A model generated the notes under the pieces. The model had not been told where the DNA came from, did not search any database, and worked only from the letters and a program-made list of their open reading frames with translations. A DNA stretch of 64,000 nt from contig JAEYPH010000080.1 in the NCBI GenBank assembly GCA_023410875.1, forward strand, positions 1-64,000, read 5' to 3'. Shown piece by piece: positions 7,308 through 16,013 of this stretch. How positions within the stretch are numbered: the first letter of the stretch is position 1; every line of letters starts with the position of its first letter. Source of the DNA: Bacillota bacterium. GTDB taxonomy: Bacteria; Bacillota; Clostridia; Christensenellales; UMGS416. Both the position numbers and the translations under genes were made by a program.

Positions 7308-8999
7308 TTAGTCGTTGACCACCTTAAAGGTATAGGACGCGGTGCTCGTGCTCACGCCATTGTCGAATGTGAGAATGCATTTATAGCTGCCCGGACCAAT
7401 GTATTGGCCGGAGTTGGCCCTGCCATTCCAACTAAGCCAAGCTTCATAGGTCTCTCCCTCGTTGTATGGGCTTGTGTAGGAGAGGCTGTACGAAAACACC
7501 GTGCTTGTGCCTTTCATGATCTTGTAGGTTACCTTGCCGCTGCCGTTCAAAGTGAAACCAGTGGATAACCAGTAATCGGTATAGAAATGCCAGGTGCTCG
7601 TTGTTTCGGTCAGAGCGATCTTGGCCTTGGCCTTCAGCATGAAGTCCATTTCCGTAGTGCTGGCCAGATTCTTTGTCAGGTCCAGCGGCGTGGCGGTCAG
7701 GCGGAATGTGCAGTAGCCATAGGGCATGTTCGCCTGGCCGTCGGCATAGCCGTCCCAAGTGAAGTAGCCTGTGCCGGAGACGCTCTTCTTGGTGATGATG
7801 CGCCGGACCCTGTTGGATGCGTCCACAATCTCCAGCTTCAGGTTGCTCGTGGCGTTCACCGAATAATAAATTTTAACCGCGGTGCCGCGCAGGGCCTTGT
7901 AGGATGGGGAGGTCTTGGGAATGGACACCTGGACTTTCGGGATGGCTGTCTTGAATTGCAGCTTTATCTCAGCCTTGGTCGGGTTGCCCGCCTTGTCCGC
8001 TATGGCGCCGGCCGGTATCGTGATCACATAGCGGGAGGCACTCTTCCATCCCTCCGTCGGCTTAAGCCTCAGCTCGCTGCCAAATATAGTCTTGGTCAGG
8101 GTAACAGCCTTGCCATCGCGGGTCGCGGTGATCTTCGCGTAGTTGGCGCCGGCCTTAATGGTCTCGGAGTACTTCACGAAGGCCCTCAGCGTGAGGGGCT
8201 GGTTCGAGGCGTTGTATGCCGGGGCAGAGCTCAGCCTTTTGGGCGCTGTCAGGTCCTTGGTCGTGAAGCGATAGACCAGCGTCTTATTGTATTTGTTTCC
8301 GGCGGCGTCGGCGATGGCGTTGGCCTTGATCGTGACCGTATAGGTCAGGCCGATGCCAGCATCCCACTTGCCGGAGCCAGGGCGTACATACAGCTTGTTC
8401 CCGACGGCCTGCCTGCTTAGGTAGCCATAGGAAGCTTTGGACGGGTCGGAGCATACCACGGAGATCAGGCTCTTATCGACCAGAACGATGTTCTCTTTGA
8501 AGTACAGCGTCAGGGCCGTGGTTGCGGCAACGCCCGTAGCGCCGTTGGCCGGCAGCGCCGCCGCCAGTGTGGGGGGCAGCAGATCCTTGGTCGAGAAGGT
8601 CAATGTCGACGCTGCCGTCGTGGAATTACCAGAACTATCCTTTAACGCACCTGTCGGAATGGTAGCGGTATAGCGGCCTCCCGAACCGTTGTCCCACGCG
8701 CCGTCCAAGGGAGTGAGCGTGAGCTTGTTCCCGGAGATCGATCTGCGAGCCCAAACCGGCTGCCCGCTGGCGTTTTTAACCGAGATGCTGGTGAAAGCGC
8801 TCCCCGGTTGGATATTCTCATTGTAGGTCATCACGATTGACGTGAAACGGGTCACCTGTGTGCCGTTGGCCGGAGTGGTGGATACCAACTTGGGTGGTGC
8901 GACATCGTCGGCGGCACGGCCGACCTCCGGGGACAGGAACAGGCCCGCGGACAGCAGCGCGACTGCCAACGCCAGGCCAAAGGCCAGTTTTTTGAGCAT
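7308..8999 (-). CDS. secreted protein with SbsA-type (Big_5) Ig-like repeats and FlgD-like Ig domain
   Basis: A 563-residue exported protein. Seen: signal peptide MLKKLAFGLALAVALLSAGLF ending near AADD (~residue 28); three Ig-like Big_5 repeats of about 105 residues, each opening with a PP/PK...S..PANGA.. motif (VAPPKLVSTTPANGT ~31, LPPTLAAALPANGA ~136, TAPKRLSSAPAYNA ~243) and carrying Y.E.I or FKENI and a YTATI or YVITIPAGAI.D..GN motif; then an FlgD_ig-like region (WDGYADGQANMPYGYCTFRL, ~residues 420-440) and a related C-terminal domain (SWNGRANSGQYIGPGSY). It has no LPxTG and no S-layer homology domain, so anchorage is unclear. Start ATG 8999 is preceded by GGAGGTG; the ORF's earlier ATG is unsupported. 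It probably has a structural or adhesive role at the cell surface. Confidence 0.75.
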   Translation of the reverse strand: MLKKLAFGLALAVALLSAGLFLSPEVGRAADDVAPPKLVSTTPANGTQVTRFTSIVMTYNENIQPGSAFTSISVKNASGQPVWARRSISGNKLTLTPLDGAWDNGSGGRYTATIPTGALKDSSGNSTTAASTLTFSTKDLLPPTLAAALPANGATGVAATTALTLYFKENIVLVDKSLISVVCSDPSKASYGYLSRQAVGNKLYVRPGSGKWDAGIGLTYTVTIKANAIADAAGNKYNKTLVYRFTTKDLTAPKRLSSAPAYNASNQPLTLRAFVKYSETIKAGANYAKITATRDGKAVTLTKTIFGSELRLKPTEGWKSASRYVITIPAGAIADKAGNPTKAEIKLQFKTAIPKVQVSIPKTSPSYKALRGTAVKIYYSVNATSNLKLEIVDASNRVRRIITKKSVSGTGYFTWDGYADGQANMPYGYCTFRLTATPLDLTKNLASTTEMDFMLKAKAKIALTETTSTWHFYTDYWLSTGFTLNGSGKVTYKIMKGTSTVFSYSLSYTSPYNEGETYEAWLSWNGRANSGQYIGPGSYKCILTFDNGVSTSTASYTFKVVND

Positions 9000-9266
9000 A
9001 AGACACCTCCGCAGCATAATAGCAGCCGAATCGTCGGCAATAAGCCTGGATCATAGGGCGTCCCGGTGATACCGGAATGGAAGAGAGAATATTCTTTTGA
9101 ACAGTAAATATATGACAAGTATTATTATAATAGCGCTTTTATATAAAGTAAATATAAAAGAAGTTAATAAATAACAGGTGCGGCTCCTTGCCCACACGCC
9201 GGATTGTGATTTTGCCGCCTTCATGCTATGCTGTTGCCGGCAATTCAGTACAGGCGCGAGGTATCC

Positions 9267-10454
9267 ATGAACTACAGAACCAACCCCAGAAACGGCGACC
9301 GGCTGTCAATACTGGGCTACGGCTGCATGCGCTTCCCGACCAAAGGGAACGCCATCGACGAGGCCGAGGCCCAACGCCATTTGCTGGCCGCCATCGAAGG
9401 CGGCGTCAACTATCTGGACACGGCGTGGATTTATCACGGCGGCAAAAGCGAAAGCTTTCTGGGCCGCGTGCTTTCACAGCATGGTCTCAGAGACCGTGTA
9501 AAGATCGCCACCAAGCTGCCTACTTATTTGGTGCGCCGCGCCGCGGACATAGACCGCTATTTTGACGCCCAACTGGAGCGCCTGCAGACCGACCGCATCG
9601 ACTACTATCTGATGCACATCCTGAGCGACGTGGGTGCGTGGGAACGCCTGAAGGCTATGGGCATCGAGGAATGGATCGCCCGAAAAAAGAGCGCCGGGCA
9701 GATCGTCAACCTGGGCTTCTCCTACCACGGCAGCAAGGCGGAATTCCGCGCGCTGGTGGATGCCTATGACTGGGACTTCGTTCAGATACAGTACAATTAT
9801 CTGGATGAAAACAATCAGGCTGGCAAGGAAGGCTTGCTGTATGCCGCAGGCAAGGGCCTGCCGGTCATCGTCATGGAGCCGCTGCGGGGCGGCAAAATCG
9901 TAAACAACCTACCCAAAGAAATAACCACCCTATGGGAACAGGCGAAGCCTGCAAAGCGCTCCGCCGCCGAATGGGCGTTGCGCTGGGTGTGGAACCACCC
10001 GCAGGTGCTGCTGCTGCTCAGCGGCATGTCCGCGATGGAGCAGGTGCAGGAGAACCTGCGCATTGCCTCGCAGGCCCAGGCTGGGGAGATGACCGCCGAG
10101 CAACTGGAGCTCTTCGCCAAGGCCCGGCGGACGTTGAGCGAGAAGACCCGTGTGCCGTGCACAGGCTGCGGTTATTGCATGCCCTGCCCGGCGGGTGTGG
10201 ACATTCCCACGTGTTTTTCCTGTTACAACATGAAAAGCAACGGCGGTTTCAAGCCGCGCTTCAACTACCTGCGCGATACCGGCGCGTGGTCCAATTCGCC
10301 GGGTGTGGCATCCCGCTGTGTGCAGTGCGGCAAATGCGAGAGGCACTGCCCTCAGCACATACGGATCAGGGAGGAACTGAAGAACACCGTACGGGACATG
10401 GAAGGCCCGCTGTCCCGGACCATTGTGGCTCTTATGAAGAGGTTTATGGGATAA
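9267..10454 (+). CDS. aldo/keto reductase with C-terminal double [4Fe-4S] ferredoxin domain
   Basis: A 395-residue fusion common in Clostridia: an AKR TIM barrel followed by a ferredoxin-like module. Seen: LGYGCMRFP near residues 13-21, catalytic-type YLDTAWIYHGGKSE near 48-61 (Asp/Tyr), ATKLP (Lys) near 79, then CTGCGYCMPCPAGVDIP near 300 and CVQCGKCERHCPQHI near 351, two CxxCxxCxxxCP clusters. It presumably reduces a carbonyl with electrons from ferredoxin or NADPH; the substrate is unknown. It is paralogous to the protein at 18121-19248. Start ATG 9267 has a weak GCGAGGT ribosome site; the 13 extra upstream codons lack the fold's conserved start. A repeat shared with 61.0 kb follows the gene. 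Confidence 0.85.
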   Translation: MNYRTNPRNGDRLSILGYGCMRFPTKGNAIDEAEAQRHLLAAIEGGVNYLDTAWIYHGGKSESFLGRVLSQHGLRDRVKIATKLPTYLVRRAADIDRYFDAQLERLQTDRIDYYLMHILSDVGAWERLKAMGIEEWIARKKSAGQIVNLGFSYHGSKAEFRALVDAYDWDFVQIQYNYLDENNQAGKEGLLYAAGKGLPVIVMEPLRGGKIVNNLPKEITTLWEQAKPAKRSAAEWALRWVWNHPQVLLLLSGMSAMEQVQENLRIASQAQAGEMTAEQLELFAKARRTLSEKTRVPCTGCGYCMPCPAGVDIPTCFSCYNMKSNGGFKPRFNYLRDTGAWSNSPGVASRCVQCGKCERHCPQHIRIREELKNTVRDMEGPLSRTIVALMKRFMG

Positions 10455-10506
10455 AAGCGCAACAGCATCAAGCTATCGCGTTAGTGTATGTTGTCATTAT
10501 TCTGAA

Positions 10507-10580
10507 TTTGGGGTCCGAAGGTTTCCAAAGGGCGATCGGAGACCTTTGGTCGCGCCTGAAGGCGCGAGATTTCTCGCTTT
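10507..10580 (-). repeat. intergenic repeat, copy 1
   Basis: The segment from CCGAAGGTTTCCAAAGGG to the stop of the MATE gene closely matches 60989-61060. Both copies contain an inverted CCAAAGG/CCTTTGG pair and a GCGCGCC-like hairpin, and both begin within about 10 bases of the stop codon of a minus-strand gene, so they could act as 3' processing or termination elements. Confidence 0.6.
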
Positions 10581-12023
10581 CTAGCCTTTGTCGCAATCCT
10601 GTTCAACTGCGGCAGCCAAAGTCTCGACTTTTGCATAGCGCTCCGCCCGGGCATACCAGCGCTTGCCCCGCAGGCGGATGTAATACAGGGCGCCACGCAC
10701 GACCCAGTCGATGCACATGCCCATATACACGCCCACGGCGCCCATGCGCAGCGTGATGCCCAGCAGATAGCCCAGCAGCACGCGGAACGCCCACATGCCG
10801 ATAACCGCTGTGATCAATGAGTATTTGGTGTCGCCGGCGCCCTTGAGCCCGGCAGACAGCACGAAACTGGCCGACCACGACGGCGGCATGAAGACGGCCA
10901 CGACGTACATCATGCCCACGGCCACGCGGGCCACCTCCGGGTCCGTCGTATACAACCACGCCAGCGGCCATGCCAGGGCCGCCATCAGCGCGCAGGTCAG
11001 CGTCAGGCCCAGGCTGCTCAGCCAGTTGACGTAGAGCAGCCGGTCCCGGGCGCTGTCGTATTCGCAGCGCCCCACGGCCTGGCCCACCAGCGGCATCGCT
11101 GCAATGGCGAAGGCGTTGCCGGGGATGCACACGAGGCTGAACACCGAGTTGGCGATGATCATTGCGTTGACATGGGCCGTGCCGCAGCTGACGACGATGA
11201 TGTTGGTCAGCAGCTTGCCCACCTGGAAGAGCACGTTTTCCATGGACATGGGCACGCCAATGTTCAGTATCTCCTTCTGCAGGCCGCCGTGGAAGCGGAA
11301 GCCCTTGAAGTGCATGCGGATGGTCCGCTGGCCTCGCAGCAGCACATAGGCGACTGCCGCCGCCGCCGCAAGCCGCGAGAACAGTATGGCAAGCGCCGCG
11401 CCCTGCACGCCCAGCCGGGGCAGGCGCAACTGCATGCCAAACAGCGGAACATCCATCCCGTAGATCAGCACCGCCGATAGCACCGCGTTGAGCGCACCCA
11501 TGAACACGGTGATCTTCATGGGCGTGCGGGTGTCGCCGGTGCCGCGCAGCACGCCGCAGCCCACAGTGATGAGCGCCAGCGCCGGATAGGAGAGCAGCGA
11601 GGGCAGCAGATAGGAACGCACGCCTTGGCGGATGATCCCCGTCTGCGTGCCATAGAGCAGATCCACCAGCGGCACGCCGGCCATCCACAGTATGCCCACC
11701 AGGGCGCACGCTACGAGCAAGGTGGTCGCCGTGGCCTGGCGGGCGGCCTCGTTGGCGTGGGCGGTATCGCCTCTGCCGGTGGATTGGGCCACCACCACGG
11801 TGGCGCCGGCGCCCAGAGACGAGAATAGCAATATGAACAACTGGTGTACGGCGTCCACCATGCCGATGGGTGTAACGGCTTCACTGCCCAGCCGGCTGGC
11901 CAGCACCATGCCGATGACGCCCATCGTGGACAGCAGCGTCTGCTCCAGCAGAACCGGCGCCACCAGCGACATCACCTCACGGCGCGTGTCTCGGGGCAAC
12001 CGGACAAGGGCGGGTTTCTTCAT
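10581..12023 (-). CDS. MATE family efflux transporter
   Basis: A 480-residue, 12-TM multidrug and toxin extrusion (NorM/DinF-like) protein that would export cationic compounds using a Na+ or H+ gradient. Seen: the N-terminal LVAPVLLEQTLLSTMGVIGM segment, VDAVHQLFILLFSSLGAGATVVVAQSTGRGD near residues 57-84 (family signature AQ..G..), and the repeated half beginning GVPMSMENVLFQVGKL near 260 with PLVGQAVGRCEYDSAR near 315. Start ATG 12023 is preceded by CAGGAG. It is divergent from the glycyl radical enzyme gene across 195 bases. No regulator is adjacent; it may belong with nothing in particular. Confidence 0.85.
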   Translation of the reverse strand: MKKPALVRLPRDTRREVMSLVAPVLLEQTLLSTMGVIGMVLASRLGSEAVTPIGMVDAVHQLFILLFSSLGAGATVVVAQSTGRGDTAHANEAARQATATTLLVACALVGILWMAGVPLVDLLYGTQTGIIRQGVRSYLLPSLLSYPALALITVGCGVLRGTGDTRTPMKITVFMGALNAVLSAVLIYGMDVPLFGMQLRLPRLGVQGAALAILFSRLAAAAAVAYVLLRGQRTIRMHFKGFRFHGGLQKEILNIGVPMSMENVLFQVGKLLTNIIVVSCGTAHVNAMIIANSVFSLVCIPGNAFAIAAMPLVGQAVGRCEYDSARDRLLYVNWLSSLGLTLTCALMAALAWPLAWLYTTDPEVARVAVGMMYVVAVFMPPSWSASFVLSAGLKGAGDTKYSLITAVIGMWAFRVLLGYLLGITLRMGAVGVYMGMCIDWVVRGALYYIRLRGKRWYARAERYAKVETLAAAVEQDCDKG

Positions 12024-12133
12024 TGCGACTCCTGAACAAGTGGGAAAACCCCACCGCTGCCGGCGGAGTTTACGGCAACTCAACAATCATATCATCATTG
12101 ACCCATGGTGTGTAACTAAAAATATCCCAATTT

Positions 12134-12145
12134 AACTGTACAGTT
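12134..12145. promoter_or_regulatory. perfect 12-bp palindrome in a divergent promoter region
   Basis: AACTGTACAGTT lies between the MATE gene and the glycyl radical enzyme gene, 46 bases upstream of a TATAAT (12180-12185). Its place and symmetry fit a dimeric repressor site. No regulator for it is identified. Confidence 0.3.
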
Positions 12146-12218
12146 GTTGGCAGTATGGCTTTCGTCGCATGTTGTGTTCTATAATAAAAACACTGAAGGT
12201 ATGCCGGAGGTTCCCGAG

Positions 12219-14471
12219 ATGACGCGAAAGGATGCTCTGCAGACGCGCAAGGCCGCCATGGAAGCGCGACGGCGCGACGGCGCTTATGCGCCCAATGCGG
12301 TGAGCTGTCACTACCTGCAGGCGTGGCTGCGCAATGCCGACCAACCGCCGCTGCTGCGGGAGGCGCGGGCGCTCAAGGCGCTGTGGAGCGCTGTGGAGCT
12401 TCCGCTTTTCCCCGATGAGCGCATCGCCGGATCGCTGTGCTTTCGGGAGCCGGCGGGCTTCTACTATGGCTGCGCAACCTATGTGGATCGGGAGGCCGCC
12501 GGAGATTACTGCCGCCAGCAGAGTCTGGATGAGGAGCAGCGGGCGCGGCTGTTCTCCGGCCTGGACGAGGTGGACCGCCGCCGCTACCACAGCGCGCTGC
12601 CTTTGCTTTTTGACGAGGCGGAGAACGCCAACATTGCCGCCGGAGCTGCCACGTCCACGTGGTTTGGCGGACATATGGTGCTGGATTTTGAACGCGCCGT
12701 GAACCTGGGGCTGGACGCCTGGCGTGATGACATCGCCCAGGGTCGCACCGCCCACGGAGCGAGCGCCTTCTACGACGCCATGGAAGCCATTCTGGACGCG
12801 GTCGTGATCTTCCTGGAGCGCTACGCCGACCGGGCCGAGCAGTGCAGCGCGCTGCCGGGTTATGACCCGCAACGCTTCCAAGCCCTGTCAAGGGACCTAC
12901 GCTGGGTTGCCCACCGCCCGCCGCAGTCCTTCCGGCAGGGCTTGCAGCTGGTATGGGTGCTGCATCTGCTGGGTGGCGCCGACAGCTTCGGCCGCTTCGA
13001 CTGGCATCTGCACGGGCTTTTTCAGCAGGACCGGCAGCAGGGCCGGCTCAGCCGTGAGGAAGCCCTGGACCTGCTGTACAGCTTCTGGATCAAGATCGAA
13101 GAGGCGGGCGCGATACAGAACATGACGATCGGCGGCGTGGATGAGGACGGCAACCCCTTCTACACGGAACTGACCGAGCTGTGCCTGATCGCCACAGACG
13201 ACTGCCGCTACAAGGGGCCCAACCTGTGCCTGCGGGTGGCGACGGACATGCCGCAGGCCTTCTGGCGGCAGGCCATGGCCTGCCTGGCCGCGGGCACGGG
13301 GCTGCCGGCGCTGTACAACGATCCGGTGTATGTGCGCAGCCTGGTGGACCATGGCGTGGAGGAGCGAGTGGCCCGGGGATATTGCCTGGCCGGCTGCTCG
13401 CAGATCATGATACCCGGCGTGTGCAACTTCATCAACGACATCGGCATGCTCAATGTGGCCAAGGTGCTGGAACTGACGCTGCACAACGGCGTGGACCCGC
13501 GCACCGGCGCTGTGGCCGGGCTGCCTCTGGGGTCCGCCGTGGACTTTACGACCTTTGATGCGCTGCTGGAGGCCTTTGAACGCCAACTGAGCCACGCCAT
13601 AGAGGTGGAGGCGCGCATCCACGACAAGGACACCGTGTATCGGAACGGCTGCGAGGGGTACGCGCTGCGCACACTGTTCATCGGAGACTGTGTGCATCGC
13701 GCACGGGGAATCTATGAGGGCGGTGCGCGCTACAACCACATCGAGCTGGAGCTCATCGGCATCACCAACGCTGCCGACAGCCTGTACGCCATCCGCCGGG
13801 CGGTTTATGAGGATCGCCGCGTGGACATGCCCGCGCTCATGGACGCCCTGGCGCACAACTTTGAGGGTCAGGAGCCGCTGCGGCGCTATCTGCGCGGCCT
13901 GCCCAAGTTCGGCAACGACGATGCCCACGTGGACGCGCTGCGCGCCCGCATCAGCCGCCTGTGTTACGAGGGCTTCAACAACCGCCCCGCTGTCATCGGC
14001 GGCGTCTATGTGCCCGGCGAGGTCATCTTCACCGCCCACGAGCCCTGCGGCCGAGTGGTGGGCGCCAGCGCCGACGGCCGGCTGGCCGGTGCGGTGCTGG
14101 CCGATTCCGCCGGGGCCCAGCAGGGGCTGGACCGTCACGGACCCACGGCGCTGCTCAACTCCGTGCTGCGCATCCCGACCCAGGTGCATCTGCTGACCAG
14201 CGTGGTGCTCAACCTGCGGTTCCTCCCGTCGCTGCTGGCCCAGGAGCCCAGCCGGGAGAAGCTGGCGGCGCTGCTGCAGGCCTTCTTCGCCCGCGGCGGC
14301 ATGCAGATGCAGATCAACGTGTGTGACGCGGCGGCGCTGCGCCAGGCGCTGGAGGACCCCGACAGCTGGCGCTCGCTGGTCGTGCGCGTGGGCGGCTACA
14401 GCGACTATTTCGTCAACCTGCCCAAGGCGCTGCAGATGGAGATACTGGAGCGCACCGAGCACGCTGTGTAA
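12219..14471 (+). CDS. glycyl radical enzyme, pyruvate formate-lyase superfamily
   Basis: A 750-residue member of the PFL/diol-dehydratase family of radical enzymes. Seen: the C-terminal glycyl radical motif RVGGYSDYFVNL, with the radical glycine about residue 726; a catalytic cysteine in YCLAGCSQ (about residue 393); and GEVIFTAHEPCGR with A.ADGR upstream of the glycine loop. In dehydratase-type members the cysteine loop usually reads GCVE; GCSQ here lacks the general-base glutamate, so it may be a different class (lyase-like or uncharacterised). Start ATG 12219 has CGGAGG 8 bases upstream; a -10 TATAAT is at 12180-12185. No radical SAM activase is next to it, which is unusual. The product cannot be named. 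Confidence 0.8.
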   Translation: MTRKDALQTRKAAMEARRRDGAYAPNAVSCHYLQAWLRNADQPPLLREARALKALWSAVELPLFPDERIAGSLCFREPAGFYYGCATYVDREAAGDYCRQQSLDEEQRARLFSGLDEVDRRRYHSALPLLFDEAENANIAAGAATSTWFGGHMVLDFERAVNLGLDAWRDDIAQGRTAHGASAFYDAMEAILDAVVIFLERYADRAEQCSALPGYDPQRFQALSRDLRWVAHRPPQSFRQGLQLVWVLHLLGGADSFGRFDWHLHGLFQQDRQQGRLSREEALDLLYSFWIKIEEAGAIQNMTIGGVDEDGNPFYTELTELCLIATDDCRYKGPNLCLRVATDMPQAFWRQAMACLAAGTGLPALYNDPVYVRSLVDHGVEERVARGYCLAGCSQIMIPGVCNFINDIGMLNVAKVLELTLHNGVDPRTGAVAGLPLGSAVDFTTFDALLEAFERQLSHAIEVEARIHDKDTVYRNGCEGYALRTLFIGDCVHRARGIYEGGARYNHIELELIGITNAADSLYAIRRAVYEDRRVDMPALMDALAHNFEGQEPLRRYLRGLPKFGNDDAHVDALRARISRLCYEGFNNRPAVIGGVYVPGEVIFTAHEPCGRVVGASADGRLAGAVLADSAGAQQGLDRHGPTALLNSVLRIPTQVHLLTSVVLNLRFLPSLLAQEPSREKLAALLQAFFARGGMQMQINVCDAAALRQALEDPDSWRSLVVRVGGYSDYFVNLPKALQMEILERTEHAV

Positions 14472-14473
14472 CA

Positions 14474-15883
14474 CTAAACCTCTTGGCTGGAAGAGAGTTC
14501 AAGCTGTCTGTTTTTAGAGAACTCCGAAAGCTCCTGTTCCTTGTTCTTGTTGATCGGCAAAAAGAAAAGCGGAATGATGCCCAGCAGCACGAACACGAAG
14601 GGCAGCACGCCGGCGCCGATCTGGATGCCCATCAGCGCCTGCGCGCTCTGTATCTTCGAACCGGCTTCAAAACCAAAATAGCTGACAATGCCCATGAACA
14701 GCGAGGCCTGGATTCCCGAAACCGGGATGGTCAGCAGCGCGTTCAGGCCGTTGAACATGCCGGCCTTGCGCACGCCGGTGCGCTGTTCATCCTCGTCGAT
14801 GATCGCCCCCAGCATCGGCCCCTGGGCGATGCCAAAGCCCTGTGAGAACACATACATCAGGATATAGGCCGCAAAGGCCTGATAAAAGCCGGTGACAAAG
14901 GTCAGCAGCAAAAACCCAACGGCACAGGGGAGAGAGGTCAGGATCATGGCGTTTTTCATGCCGGTGTGCTTGATGAACATGCCCAGAAAGGGCGCAGCCG
15001 CAAACAGCGCAAGGCCCATGCCGACATCCATGATCGTGGCTTGAATGCCCATGAGCCTGAGCACGTAGTCGGACATATACAGGAATGGTGTGAAATAAAA
15101 GGCGCGGGGGCCGCCGCCCAGCACCTGGGCCAGCATGAAGGTTACAAACGACTTGGACTTCAGCGCATACTTGACGTTGTCAAACGCATCCCCGAAGACG
15201 CCCTTTCTCTCCGCAATTTGCAGGTTTTCCTTCAAGTACATTTCCCTTGTGTCTTTCAAAGGCTTGAGCGCAAGGAAGTACAGCACGGAGTTGAGCGCCA
15301 GCACCGCGCAGAACAGCAGTGTCGTCAGCGTCTTGTCGTTGTCGCCCACCAACAGCAGCGTGGGGATCAGCGTTCCGAAAAAGCCGCCAATGTTGCCGAT
15401 GTAGGTTGTGTATACGGAAACATCCACGCGTTCCTTGTTGGTTTTCGCGGCGATCAGTTTGTAGTTGGCATGGGCGATGCTGAAAGCCGTCAGCGTGGTG
15501 TCGTAGATGAACAACAACGCCAGCATGAAAGCGAAGATGACCCATTGGCCCCAGGAGGGCTGAGCAAAGATCATCGCAAAGGACGCCAGCAGCGTTATGG
15601 GCGCCGTTACCCGCATGATATAGATGTATTTGCCCTTTTTTTCATCGTATCTGCGCCTGTCCAGCCAGACGCCGATGGCCGGATCGTTGATGGCGTTCCA
15701 GATGCCGAACACCGCGTAGAGGATGCCAACAAACTTCGGGTCCAGGCCGATGACATCGGTATAGTATTTGATGAACGCGTTGTGGATCAGCACGGAGCTC
15801 AGCGTGCCGGGCATCGTGGGGAAGGAGAGCAGGAATTTTTGCCAGCCTGTGAGCTCGCGGGCGGTGCTTTTCCCGGTATCCAT
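14474..15883 (-). CDS. GPH family (MelB-like) sugar:cation symporter
   Basis: A 469-residue, 12-TM major facilitator of the glycoside-pentoside-hexuronide group. Seen: N-terminal cytoplasmic ARELTGWQKFLLSFPTMPG, then YYTDVIGLDPKFVGILYAVFGIWNAINDPAIGVWLDRRR near residues 40-80, the hallmark in which the Asp and the ND.P motif bind the coupling cation in MelB, and a second half starting about residue 230. Start ATG 15883 has GGGGAGATGG upstream. It is divergent from a GH1 glucosidase across 130 bases, so uptake of a beta-glucoside and its hydrolysis are likely to be coordinated. It converges with the glycyl radical enzyme gene, their ends only 3 bases apart. Confidence 0.83.
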   Translation of the reverse strand: MDTGKSTARELTGWQKFLLSFPTMPGTLSSVLIHNAFIKYYTDVIGLDPKFVGILYAVFGIWNAINDPAIGVWLDRRRYDEKKGKYIYIMRVTAPITLLASFAMIFAQPSWGQWVIFAFMLALLFIYDTTLTAFSIAHANYKLIAAKTNKERVDVSVYTTYIGNIGGFFGTLIPTLLLVGDNDKTLTTLLFCAVLALNSVLYFLALKPLKDTREMYLKENLQIAERKGVFGDAFDNVKYALKSKSFVTFMLAQVLGGGPRAFYFTPFLYMSDYVLRLMGIQATIMDVGMGLALFAAAPFLGMFIKHTGMKNAMILTSLPCAVGFLLLTFVTGFYQAFAAYILMYVFSQGFGIAQGPMLGAIIDEDEQRTGVRKAGMFNGLNALLTIPVSGIQASLFMGIVSYFGFEAGSKIQSAQALMGIQIGAGVLPFVFVLLGIIPLFFLPINKNKEQELSEFSKNRQLELSSSQEV

Positions 15884-16013
15884 GGTCCATCTCCCCGGTA
15901 TATTTTGACTCCATTATAGAAGCTGTACGCCGGAATCCGCAAGACAAAACAACAGCGAAGGTCGCGTAGACATGATATAATCTGGATAAGTTGCCGGAAA
16001 GGTGGAGATGGGT

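Noticed and set aside
12897..14474. 525-codon frame antisense to the glycyl radical enzyme
   Set aside because: His/Gln/Val-rich shadow with no motif; the plus strand has the complete enzyme.
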